A stretch of 10,077 nucleotides of DNA from Actinomycetota bacterium (GTDB lineage: Bacteria > Actinomycetota > Actinomycetes > Actinomycetales > Microbacteriaceae), in contig VGAV01000056.1 of the NCBI GenBank assembly GCA_016870695.1, positions 1-10,077 on the forward strand. Direction: 5' to 3'. This document shows, in pieces, positions 1 to 6,345 of the stretch (position 1 is its first letter; each line of letters starts with the position of its first letter). Under the pieces are notes generated by a model, which was not told where the DNA came from, searched no databases, and saw only the letters and a list, made by a program, of their open reading frames with translations. Position numbers and translations under genes: made by a program.

Positions 1-84
1 CGCCCCGACGACGATCACGTCGTAGCGGGGCGCGCGGCCGTCCGGCCGGCGAGAGGGCCGGCGCTGCAACCGGGACGGCGACAT
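1..84 (-). CDS. FAD-dependent oxidoreductase, N-terminal part (runs off left edge)
   Basis: Reading from an ATG at 84-82 gives 28 in-frame codons to the window edge, ending in YDVIVVGA. This is the usual first strand and start of the glycine-rich loop of a Rossmann FAD-binding domain (GxGxxG), so the gene very probably encodes a flavoprotein oxidoreductase or monooxygenase. An Arg-rich leader of about 20 residues precedes the strand, so the true start could lie further in, but no better start is visible. The ATG overlaps the TGA of the upstream TPP-enzyme beta subunit as ATGA, which indicates translational coupling in the same operon. No strong Shine-Dalgarno is seen. Known: this fold begins most FAD-dependent amine oxidases, hydroxylases and dehydrogenases. 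The subfamily cannot be decided from 28 residues. Confidence 0.6.
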   Translation of the reverse strand, partial: MSPSRLQRRPSRRPDGRAPRYDVIVVGA

Positions 85-698
85 CAGTTGTGCTCGCTGG
101 GTCCCATGATGGTGATGCCCTCGGACGCCTCGACGTGGCGGACGAAGATGTACTTGTCCTCCCGGCCGTCGGAGTGCTTGCGGCGGATCCCCGGCTCCAG
201 GATGCCGTCCGTCTTGGCCACGACGAGGTAGGGCTCCGTGGCGGCCAGACCGGCCGCGCAGTGCTGGTCGAACTCCTCCAGCGTCTCGGCGGTGAACGCG
301 TTGGCGACGCCGGCGCCGCGCGCGATCGCCGCCAGGTCGACGCGGCCCGCGGCGGTGTGCGTGCGGGGTCCGCCGATGGACTGGTACTGCTCGTTGTCCC
401 ACACGACGACGAGGAGGTTGTGGGGGCGTTCGTTGCCGAGGGTGGCCAGGATGCCGAGGTTGAAGAGCAGTCCGCCGTCGGTGTCGAGCGAGACGATCCG
501 CCGGTGCGGCAGACCGACGGCCAGGCCGAAGGCCTCGGGGGTGACGCAGCCGAGCTGCTGCTGGAAGAGCGACGCGTCGCGCATGTGCGGGGCGGCGTTG
601 TACCACTCGTCGACGGCACCGCCGAGGGAGAGGATGACGAGCTCGTCCGTGAGACGGTCGCCCAGCAGGCGCATGGCGTGGAAGCGAGAGTAGCTCAT
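84..698 (-). CDS. TPP-dependent 2-oxoacid decarboxylase, beta subunit (ComE-like, TPP-binding domain)
   Basis: This 204-residue protein is a stand-alone C-terminal TPP-binding domain, like the beta subunit of sulfopyruvate decarboxylase (ComE) or the second half of phosphonopyruvate decarboxylase. The cofactor motif is visible as DTDGGLLFNLG (residues 72-82) followed by WDNEQY (100-105). D74 and N102 are the expected Mg2+/diphosphate ligands, about 27 residues apart. Two features are odd: the first glycine of the usual GDG is Thr73, and the usual LGSMG segment reads LGCVTPEAFG (49-58). It is therefore a divergent clade whose substrate need not be sulfopyruvate. Its ATG overlaps the alpha stop (ATGA), and a strong GGAGGAGA lies at 715-708 inside the alpha gene. 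The partner alpha subunit is required to complete the active site. The fold and cofactor are secure; the substrate is unknown. Confidence 0.85.
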   Translation of the reverse strand: MSYSRFHAMRLLGDRLTDELVILSLGGAVDEWYNAAPHMRDASLFQQQLGCVTPEAFGLAVGLPHRRIVSLDTDGGLLFNLGILATLGNERPHNLLVVVWDNEQYQSIGGPRTHTAAGRVDLAAIARGAGVANAFTAETLEEFDQHCAAGLAATEPYLVVAKTDGILEPGIRRKHSDGREDKYIFVRHVEASEGITIMGPSEHN

Positions 699-1195
699 CG
701 GACCAGGTCTCCTCCGAGGACGATGGCGGCATGATAGTACGACGCGTAGGCGGTGTCGTAGGCGCGGACGATGGCCGTCTCGATTTCTTCAACGGTGCGC
801 ACGATCGTGTACGGGGTGCGGAGCGCCTGCAGGAGAGGCTCCATCGTGATGCCGTGCGGGATGGCCCACCAGTTGTTCTCGCCCATCTCGCCGCGGTAGC
901 TCATGATCATCACGACGGGGATGCCGGCACCGAGGCCCATCCGCGCGAGGTGCTCGGTCGCGGCGCGCAGCCCGGAGTTCTCCATCACGAGCACGGCGCG
1001 CTTGCCGGAGAGGAACACCCCTCCGGCGATCGCGGCCCCTTCCCCCTCGTTGGTGACCGGGATCGTGCGGATGTCGGCATCCGCGTCCAACGCCGGGTAG
1101 AGCTCCTTCAGCAGCGAGTCGGGCAGGTACGTCGCCACGCTCACGCCCGCGCGTTTCAGTCCGCGCAGCACCGCCTCGACGGCATCCGTTCTCAT
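695..1195 (-). CDS. TPP-dependent 2-oxoacid decarboxylase, alpha subunit (ComD-like, Pyr domain)
   Basis: This 166-residue stand-alone Pyr domain matches the alpha subunit of sulfopyruvate decarboxylase (ComD) and the N-terminal half of phosphonopyruvate decarboxylase. The key segment is IPVTNEGEGAAIAGG (residues 45-59), where E50 or E52 should be the catalytic Glu that protonates the TPP aminopyrimidine. MENSGL and GIPVVMIMSYRG follow as in ComD. An upstream ATG at 1219 extends the frame by 8 codons, but that leader contains AGGAGA (1207-1202), which sits 6 bases before ATG 1195, so 1195 is the better start. A gap of 102 bases separates it from the monooxygenase gene, the widest inside the enzyme run, and no clear terminator lies in it. 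With the beta subunit it should convert a 2-oxo acid into an aldehyde, which the ALDH in this cluster could oxidise. Confidence 0.85.
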   Translation of the reverse strand: MRTDAVEAVLRGLKRAGVSVATYLPDSLLKELYPALDADADIRTIPVTNEGEGAAIAGGVFLSGKRAVLVMENSGLRAATEHLARMGLGAGIPVVMIMSYRGEMGENNWWAIPHGITMEPLLQALRTPYTIVRTVEEIETAIVRAYDTAYASYYHAAIVLGGDLVR

Positions 1196-1201
1196 CCGTG
1201 C

Positions 1202-1207
1202 TCTCCT
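1202..1207 (-). promoter_or_regulatory. Ribosome binding site of the alpha subunit
   Basis: AGGAGA lies 6 bases upstream of ATG 1195 and inside the only possible longer N-terminus. It decides the start in favour of 1195 over 1219. Confidence 0.7.
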
Positions 1208-1297
1208 TTCGATGTGCACCCGCCGGGACCGGGCTCGCGAACCTCGGGGTCGCGCGCCGGTCGGGAGGGGTGACGGGATGTGCCGCCGGGCCGGGGC

Positions 1298-2674
1298 TCA
1301 GCGGACGGGCTCAGTCGCGCGCAGGGTGTGCGCGCGATGGGTGGGGGCCAGGCGGGCCGCCCCCGAGAGGTGCTCGCGCAGGGTCGTGCCCGCGGGCCGG
1401 GACACCCTCCCCCGCGCGGCGAGGATCGGCAGCACGAGCTCGACGAACGCGCGGTAGGCGTCGGGCCCGCCGAACGTGGGCTCGAGCATGACGCCGTCGA
1501 TCCCGGACCCGTCGACGATCGCCTCGATCTCGTCGGCGACCTCCTCGGGCGATCCCGTGACCTGGAAGCCGCGGATCGCCTTCGTCCGGAACGCGTCGAT
1601 GATCTCGCCGACCCTCATGTTGGGGTTCTGGCGGGCGTAGCGCTGGACGAGCGTCTGCCCCAGGTCGGTCCGCAGGTCGGCGACGCGGGTGTCGGGGTCG
1701 AGGCCGGTCAGGTCCAGTCCGGTGATGCCCGCGAACATCACCGCGGCGTCGGCGCGCGTGAGCAGAGCCTCGTACTCGGCCCGCAGGGCGAGGGCCTCGG
1801 CCCGGGTCGGTGCGACCGTCACGGTCATGCCCGTGACGACCTTGACGTCGTCGGGCCGTCGCCCCTGCCGGACGGCCTGCTCACGGATGTCGGCCACGTG
1901 GGCCGCGGCGGATGCGATCGACTGCCCCTGGATGAAGACGGCCTCGGCGTTGCGCGCAGCGTACGCGCGGCCACGATCCGAGGTGCCCGCCTGGAACAGC
2001 ATGGGGGTGCGCTGCGGCGTGGGCGGGACGGCGAACACCCCGCGCGAGCGCTGGTAGGCCCCGTCGACCTCGACGCGGTGCAGCCCTGCCGGGTCCGCGT
2101 ACACGCCCGTCGCGCGATCGCGCACCTCGGCCTCGTCGTCCCAGCTGTGCTCCCAGTGACGCAGGCACGTGTCCAGGAACTCGTCGGCTGCGTCGTAGCG
2201 TTCGTCGTGCGTGAGCTGGGCGGTGATCCCGAACAGCTCGTCGGTCGTGGCCTGCGAGCTCCCGGTCACGACGTTCCAGCCGATGCGGCCGCCGGTCATC
2301 CGGTCGAGCGTCGCGAACCGCCGGGCGGTGCCGTACGGCTTCTCCACGGTGGTGGGCGAGGTCACGACGAAGCCGAGCGTCTCGGTCTCGCGGGCCAGCG
2401 CGGCGATCGCCAGCATGGGGTCCAGCGCGGGGAACTGGATGCCGTGAGCGGCCACCTCCTCCGGCATGACCCCGTCGAGGGTCGCGTAGCCGTAGGTGTC
2501 GGCGAAGAAGAGGAAGTCGAAGCCGGCGGCATCCAGGATCCGTGCCAGGTCGACCCAGTACTCGAGCCGGTCCCAGTCGTCGCCCCGGCCGCGCGGGTCC
2601 GTCCAGGTCGGCATCCCGTTGCTGGGGTTCATCATCTCGAAGACGCCCAGGGCGATGCGCGTGCGCTCGCTCAT
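1298..2674 (-). CDS. NtaA/SnaA/DszA-family FMN-dependent monooxygenase (LLM class)
   Basis: This 458-residue bacterial luciferase-like (TIM-barrel) monooxygenase matches the family's usual 430-460 residues. Landmarks in order are an N-terminal strand ending EMMNP, WVDLARILDAAGFDFLFFADT (40-60), SPTTVEKPYGTARRFATLD (106-124), GGRIGWNVVTGSS (128-140), the ERYDAADEF helix (158-166), W173...WDD (178-180), and QAGTSDRGRAYAARNAEAVF (228-247). These are typical of nitrilotriacetate, EDTA, pristinamycin and dibenzothiophene-sulfone monooxygenases. Such enzymes use reduced FMN from a separate reductase to oxygenate C-N or C-S centres or open rings; no reductase gene is visible here. Its ATG overlaps the ALDH stop as TGATG. 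A weak GGTGAT precedes it, so it is probably translated by coupling. The family assignment is strong; the substrate is unknown. Confidence 0.9.
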   Translation of the reverse strand: MSERTRIALGVFEMMNPSNGMPTWTDPRGRGDDWDRLEYWVDLARILDAAGFDFLFFADTYGYATLDGVMPEEVAAHGIQFPALDPMLAIAALARETETLGFVVTSPTTVEKPYGTARRFATLDRMTGGRIGWNVVTGSSQATTDELFGITAQLTHDERYDAADEFLDTCLRHWEHSWDDEAEVRDRATGVYADPAGLHRVEVDGAYQRSRGVFAVPPTPQRTPMLFQAGTSDRGRAYAARNAEAVFIQGQSIASAAAHVADIREQAVRQGRRPDDVKVVTGMTVTVAPTRAEALALRAEYEALLTRADAAVMFAGITGLDLTGLDPDTRVADLRTDLGQTLVQRYARQNPNMRVGEIIDAFRTKAIRGFQVTGSPEEVADEIEAIVDGSGIDGVMLEPTFGGPDAYRAFVELVLPILAARGRVSRPAGTTLREHLSGAARLAPTHRAHTLRATEPVR

Positions 2675-4182
2675 CAGATCACCATCACCACCGTCTTGGT
2701 CTCCAGGTAGTTCTCCAGGCCCTGCGGGCCGTTCTCGTATCCCCAGCCCGATTCCTTATGGCCGCCCTTGGGCAGCTCGGGGCCGAGGAACGAATGGCAG
2801 TTGACCCACACCGTCCCCGCCTGCAGGCGGGCGGCGGTGCGGTGGGCGTCGCTCAGGCCCCGCGTCCAGACGCTCGCCGCCAGCCCGTAGGGCGAGTCGT
2901 TCGCCCAGCCGACGACCTCGTCGACGTCCTCGTAGGGCGTCACGACGGCGACCGGCCCGAAGATCTCCTCGCGCATCAGTCGCATGTCGGGACGGACGCC
3001 CGTGACCACGGTCGGGCTGTAGAACGTGCCCGCCGGGCCGCTGCGCTCGCCGCCGGTGACCACCTCAGCCCCCTCGGCGCGCCCCTCATCGATGTAGGCG
3101 GCGACGCGGGCGGCCTGCGTCTCGCTGACGAGCGGGCCGAGGTCCGCGGCGGCGTCGAGGCCGTGCCCGAGCCGGAGCCCGGACCCGAACGCCGCCATGC
3201 CGTCGACGACGTCGCGGTACACGTCGCGGTGCGCGTACACGCGCGCGCTCGCGACGCACACCTGACCCCCGTTGTCGAAGATGCCGCGCGAGATCCCCTC
3301 GACGGCGACGTCCAGGTCGGCGTCGGGCAGTACGATCGCCGGCGACTTCCCCCCGAGCTCGAGCGTCAGGCGCGCGAGACGACCGGATGCCGCGGCCACG
3401 AGCCTCTTGCCGACGGCGGTCGACCCGGTGAAGGCGATCTTGTCGACGCCGGGGCAGTCCGCGAGCGCCTGGCCGGCCTCGGCGCCGTATCCCGTGACGA
3501 CGTTGACGACGCCGTCGGGGAGACCGGCCGACGTCAGGAGCCGCGCCAGGTACAGCGCGCTGAGAGGGGTGTTCTCGGCCGGCTTCAGCACGACCGTGCA
3601 GCCGGCTGCCAGCGCGGGCGCGAGCTTCATCGCGGTCATGATCAGCGGCGAGTTCCACGGGACGATGGCCGCCACGACCCCGACCGGCTCCCGTCTCGTA
3701 TAGGCGAAGACCTCCTTGCCGGGGGGCGTCCGGCTGAGCGAGGTCGGGATCGTCTCGCCCAGGATCTTGGTCGGCCAGCCCGCGTAGTAGCGGAACTGGT
3801 TGATGGCCGCGGGGACCTCCCCGAACCGCGAGGTGCGCAGATTCTTGCCCTGGTCGAGGGTCTCGAGCTCGGCGAGGTCGTCGAGGTGCTCCTGCATGAG
3901 GTCGGCGATCCGCCACAGCAACGCCCCGCGGTCGGCGGGACGCATCCGCCCCCATTCGCCCTCGAGCGCCGCCCGGGCGGCGGCGACGGCGGCGGAGACG
4001 TCGGCCTCGCGGCCGCGGGCGACGTCGGCGGTCTTCGTCCCGGTGGCGGGGTCGAGCGTCGCGAAGGTCTCGCCGCCCGCCGCGTCCTTCCAGCGCCCCC
4101 CGATGAGGAGCCGCCCGGGGTGGTCGCCGAGGAACGCCGTGACCCGTGCGCCGAGCGGCGCCGGAGCGAGCTGCATGGTCAT
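2674..4182 (-). CDS. Aldehyde dehydrogenase (NAD(P)+-dependent)
   Basis: This 502-residue protein belongs to the classical ALDH superfamily, betaine-aldehyde/aminoaldehyde-like. All catalytic landmarks are present: PWNSPL with the oxyanion Asn177, the coenzyme-binding lysine K200 in VVLKPAE, the FTGSTAVG loop (251-258), the general base E275 in LELGGKSP, the nucleophile C309 in GGQVCVAS, and E406/F408 in EEIFGPV. The C-terminus WGYENGPQGLENYLETKTV is typical. It should oxidise an aldehyde to the acid in the cytoplasm. The TPP decarboxylase encoded downstream would be a natural aldehyde source, which is inference. The start at 4182 is favoured by AGAGGA 6 bases upstream, which overlaps the stop of the amidohydrolase gene. 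A second ATG at 4176 is possible. Only 10 bases separate it from the upstream gene, consistent with an operon. Confidence 0.93.
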   Translation of the reverse strand: MTMQLAPAPLGARVTAFLGDHPGRLLIGGRWKDAAGGETFATLDPATGTKTADVARGREADVSAAVAAARAALEGEWGRMRPADRGALLWRIADLMQEHLDDLAELETLDQGKNLRTSRFGEVPAAINQFRYYAGWPTKILGETIPTSLSRTPPGKEVFAYTRREPVGVVAAIVPWNSPLIMTAMKLAPALAAGCTVVLKPAENTPLSALYLARLLTSAGLPDGVVNVVTGYGAEAGQALADCPGVDKIAFTGSTAVGKRLVAAASGRLARLTLELGGKSPAIVLPDADLDVAVEGISRGIFDNGGQVCVASARVYAHRDVYRDVVDGMAAFGSGLRLGHGLDAAADLGPLVSETQAARVAAYIDEGRAEGAEVVTGGERSGPAGTFYSPTVVTGVRPDMRLMREEIFGPVAVVTPYEDVDEVVGWANDSPYGLAASVWTRGLSDAHRTAARLQAGTVWVNCHSFLGPELPKGGHKESGWGYENGPQGLENYLETKTVVMVI

Positions 4183-4192
4183 GAGGGTCCTC

Positions 4193-5566
4193 TCAGCCGT
4201 GGAAGAGTCCGGCGGGATCGTCCTGCGCGTCGAGCCAGGCCGAGCGACGGGCGAAGAGATCCGGCACCAGCGCCCGGACGCGGTCGATGATCTCGGCGAG
4301 GTCCGCGTGCACGAGTCGCCCGTCCCGCACGACGATGTCGCCGCCGACCATCGTCAGGTCGACGTCTGAGCCGCGGACGGCGTGGACGAGGTTGTGGTGG
4401 ATGTTGGCGTAGCCGCCCGCCGGAAGCAGGGGGGTCATGCGCGGGGTGTCGGTACGGACGGCGACGAGGTCCGCTTTCCGCCCGACCGTGATGGCCCCGA
4501 GCTCCGCGCCCCGGCCGATCGCCGCCGCCCCGCCGCGCGTCGCCATGCGCAGCACGTCCCACGAGTCCATCGCGGCGGCATCCATCGTCCGGAGCTTGCC
4601 GAGCAGCGACGCGACCTTCATCTCCTCGAACATGTCGAGGTTGTTGTTCTCCTTCTCGCCGTCCGTGCCGAGACCGACGTTCACCCCGGCCGCCAGCATC
4701 TCGGCGACGGGGGCCATGCCGCTGGCGAGCTTCATGTTCGAGACGGGGTTGTGCGAGACGCCGACGCCCCGCGCGGCGATGAGGTCGACCTCGGCCTGGT
4801 CGAGCCACACGGCGTGGGCGATCATGGCGCGCGGCGCCTCGAAGAACCCGAGCTGCTCGAGGGCGAACATGGGGCGCGCCCCGTGCCGTTCCGCGAAGTC
4901 GGCCACCTCGAGCTCGGACTCGCTGCAGTGGGTGTAGAGCCCGGTGTCGTACCCACGGGCGAGGGCGATCGCGCGCCGCTGCCCGGCGGCATCGGCGTAG
5001 AACGGGTGCTCCAGCCCGACCCAGGGCATGACGCGTCCGTTCGCCGCCCCGGTGTGCTCTCGGAGCATCCGCTCGTTGTCGTCGAGGGTGTCGAAGTAGT
5101 CGAAGTCGGGGTGCGCTCCGACGTAGTTGACGGTGACGACCCGATTGCCGAGCGCGGTCGCGGCGCGGACGGCGCCGTCCATGTACCGCCACATGTCGAC
5201 GACCGTCGTGGTGCCCGACAGCAGCCCCTCGGCGTAGCAGAGCCACGCGGCCGCCTCGGCCTCCTCGGGACGGAGGACGCGGTGCATCGGGTCGATGTGC
5301 AGGCGCAGCCACTCCCACACCGGCAGGTGCTCGGCCGTGCCGCGCAGCATGCCTGAGTGATGGTGGGAGTTCACCAGGCCCGGCATGAGGAGGCGTCTGG
5401 GGAGCTCGACCCGCTCGGCGTCCGGGGCGGCGGCGGAGAGCTCGGCGGCGGGACCGACGGCGGCGATCGCGTCACCGGTGACGAGCACCGCCGCGTCCGT
5501 GAGGACGTCGAGGGCGTCGTTCATCGTCACGACGAGGTCGGGGACGAGCAGAGTGGAGCGGGGCAC
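4193..5566 (-). CDS. Amidohydrolase-superfamily aminohydrolase (MTA/SAH deaminase, AtzB/TrzN-like)
   Basis: This 457-residue metal-dependent hydrolase has the subtype III arrangement of the amidohydrolase superfamily. It shows H68-x-H70 in NSHHHSGM, H213 and E216 in THCSES, H251 in AHAVWL, H272 in SHNPVSNMKLASGMAP, and D302 in GLGTDG. An N-terminal beta-sandwich strand and a C-terminal GRKADLVAV strand close the composite domain. Known relatives deaminate MTA/SAH, guanine or hydroxyatrazine-type heterocycles, or remove chloride, so deamination or hydrolysis at an sp2 carbon of an N-containing substrate is expected. The start is GTG 5566. It has no usable Shine-Dalgarno, but a TACGAT -10 ends 6 bases before it, so translation is probably leaderless. 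The next Met (5524) would cut into the conserved N-terminal strand. It is the first enzyme gene after the regulator, and the ALDH gene follows after 10 bases. Confidence 0.88.
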   Translation of the reverse strand: MPRSTLLVPDLVVTMNDALDVLTDAAVLVTGDAIAAVGPAAELSAAAPDAERVELPRRLLMPGLVNSHHHSGMLRGTAEHLPVWEWLRLHIDPMHRVLRPEEAEAAAWLCYAEGLLSGTTTVVDMWRYMDGAVRAATALGNRVVTVNYVGAHPDFDYFDTLDDNERMLREHTGAANGRVMPWVGLEHPFYADAAGQRRAIALARGYDTGLYTHCSESELEVADFAERHGARPMFALEQLGFFEAPRAMIAHAVWLDQAEVDLIAARGVGVSHNPVSNMKLASGMAPVAEMLAAGVNVGLGTDGEKENNNLDMFEEMKVASLLGKLRTMDAAAMDSWDVLRMATRGGAAAIGRGAELGAITVGRKADLVAVRTDTPRMTPLLPAGGYANIHHNLVHAVRGSDVDLTMVGGDIVVRDGRLVHADLAEIIDRVRALVPDLFARRSAWLDAQDDPAGLFHG

Positions 5567-5572
5567 GCTCCG

Positions 5573-5578
5573 ATCGTA
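5573..5578 (-). promoter_or_regulatory. -10 element for leaderless amidohydrolase transcript
   Basis: On the minus strand TACGAT fits TAnnnT and is followed by 6 bases and then the GTG start at 5566, so transcription would begin on the start codon. No good TTGACA-like -35 is seen 17-18 bases upstream. The inverted repeat at 5591-5609 occupies that zone, which suggests regulated or activator-dependent initiation. Confidence 0.5.
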
Positions 5579-5590
5579 TGGAGCTAACTT

Positions 5591-5609
5591 CGATAACCTG
5601 TGGCTATCG
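5591..5609. promoter_or_regulatory. Inverted repeat, candidate operator for the XRE-cupin regulator
   Basis: CGATAACC, a 3-base spacer TGT, and GGCTATCG form arms that match in 7 of 8 positions. The element lies in the 51-base gap between the regulator stop and the amidohydrolase start, covering the -35 zone of the TACGAT promoter. It has the size and symmetry expected for a dimeric helix-turn-helix protein, and the neighbouring gene encodes one. As RNA it could also form a short 3-base-loop hairpin, but no U-tract follows on the minus strand, so a terminator is unlikely. Confidence 0.45.
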
Positions 5610-5617
5610 CGTGACGA

Positions 5618-6208
5618 TCATGTTTCCGGGCGGGCGGACGCGTAGACGAGCAGCACGGTCGCCGTCCCGTCACCCCGGATCTCCCAGCGGTTGCGCAGGG
5701 CTCCGGGATGCCACAGCGCGTCGCCCGGCCCGAGATCCCACTCCCCGCGGCCCTCGATCGTCGCGGTGACGGCGCCGTCGACGACGTAGGACGTGATCTC
5801 GCCGTCGGACTCGAACCAGTCCCCGAGGTAGGGGCCGACGAGGTGGTACTCCTGCACGTTCGCTCCGCGTGCGCTGCCGGAGGACAGGACGCGACTGGTC
5901 GCGCGCTCGTCCGACTCCATGACCCGCACCCGCACCGCATCCGCACCGCGGGTGAGGTAGATCGGCTCGGGGTCCGCCACGGAGGGGAGCAGCTCGGACG
6001 GGGAGATCCCCAGACCCTTGGCGAGGCGGAACAGCGTGACCACGGAGGGCATCGTCTGACCGCTCTCGATCTGGCTCAGGAACGGCTGGCTGATCTCGGC
6101 CGCCGCGGCGAGCGCGCGCATCGACAGCCCGCGCTCGGTGCGCGCGGCGCGCACGACCCGCCCCAGCGCGGCGCCGATCGCGGACTCGGCCGGGGACGGG
6201 GTGGACAC
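5618..6208 (-). CDS. XRE-family transcriptional regulator with C-terminal cupin domain
   Basis: This protein of about 196 residues has an N-terminal helix-turn-helix (LGRVVRAARTERGLSMRALA, then ISQPFLSQIESGQTMPSVVTLFRLAKGLGI) and a C-terminal cupin_2 barrel (the final 75 or so residues, with GDWFESDGEITSYVVDG and DLGPGDALWHPG). The layout and length match the PuuR/SutR-type regulators of amine, amino acid and sulfur-compound catabolism, in which the cupin is thought to sense a small effector. The frame also has a GTG at 6217, but a TAGGGT -10 overlaps it and ends 7 bases before GTG 6208, so I take 6208 as a leaderless start. The gene lies between the importer genes and the catabolic genes on the same strand, so it probably controls one or both. 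The effector is unknown but likely the substrate or an intermediate. Confidence 0.88.
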   Translation of the reverse strand: MSTPSPAESAIGAALGRVVRAARTERGLSMRALAAAAEISQPFLSQIESGQTMPSVVTLFRLAKGLGISPSELLPSVADPEPIYLTRGADAVRVRVMESDERATSRVLSSGSARGANVQEYHLVGPYLGDWFESDGEITSYVVDGAVTATIEGRGEWDLGPGDALWHPGALRNRWEIRGDGTATVLLVYASARPET

Positions 6209-6215
6209 GTCCCCC

Positions 6216-6221
6216 ACCCTA
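6216..6221 (-). promoter_or_regulatory. -10 element for leaderless regulator transcript
   Basis: TAGGGT on the minus strand fits TAnnnT and is followed by 7 bases and GTG 6208. It argues against the GTG at 6217, which lies inside the element. No convincing -35 is seen. Confidence 0.4.
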
Positions 6222-6255
6222 GGCCGTCGCGCGGGCCGGCCGTCTGCCCGGGGTC

Positions 6256-6281
6256 GTCACGTCGCCCGGTCCGGCGCCCCA
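6256..6281. repeat. 26-base direct repeat, copy 1 (intergenic)
   Basis: This is an exact 26-base copy of the sequence at 6320-6345, offset by 64 bases. It lies in the gap between the symporter and regulator genes and repeats the last codons of the symporter (reading GAPDRAT and stop on the minus strand). It looks like a local tandem duplication of the symporter 3' end. A protein-binding role ahead of the regulator gene is possible. Confidence 0.85.
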
Positions 6282-6319
6282 ATCACGACGCGTGGTCCGG
6301 CACCCGTCCCCCGGGAGCT

Positions 6320-6345
6320 GTCACGTCGCCCGGTCCGGCGCCCCA
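6320..6345. repeat. 26-base direct repeat, copy 2 (symporter 3' end)
   Basis: This second copy of the 26-base repeat contains the stop codon and final residues of the symporter gene. Short flanking identities (CCCGGG a few bases to its left in both copies) suggest that the duplicated unit was originally longer and has diverged. Confidence 0.85.

Noticed and set aside
41..63. GCCGGC ... GCCGGC hairpin near the flavoprotein start
   Set aside because: GCCGGC is self-complementary and frequent in such GC-rich DNA. The site lies inside coding sequence with no other regulatory sign.
1280..4290. Very long plus-strand open frames opposite the monooxygenase and ALDH genes
   Set aside because: They are antisense shadows caused by high-GC codon bias. 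Their translations are Arg/Gly/Pro/Asp-rich without domains, while the minus-strand frames show complete families.
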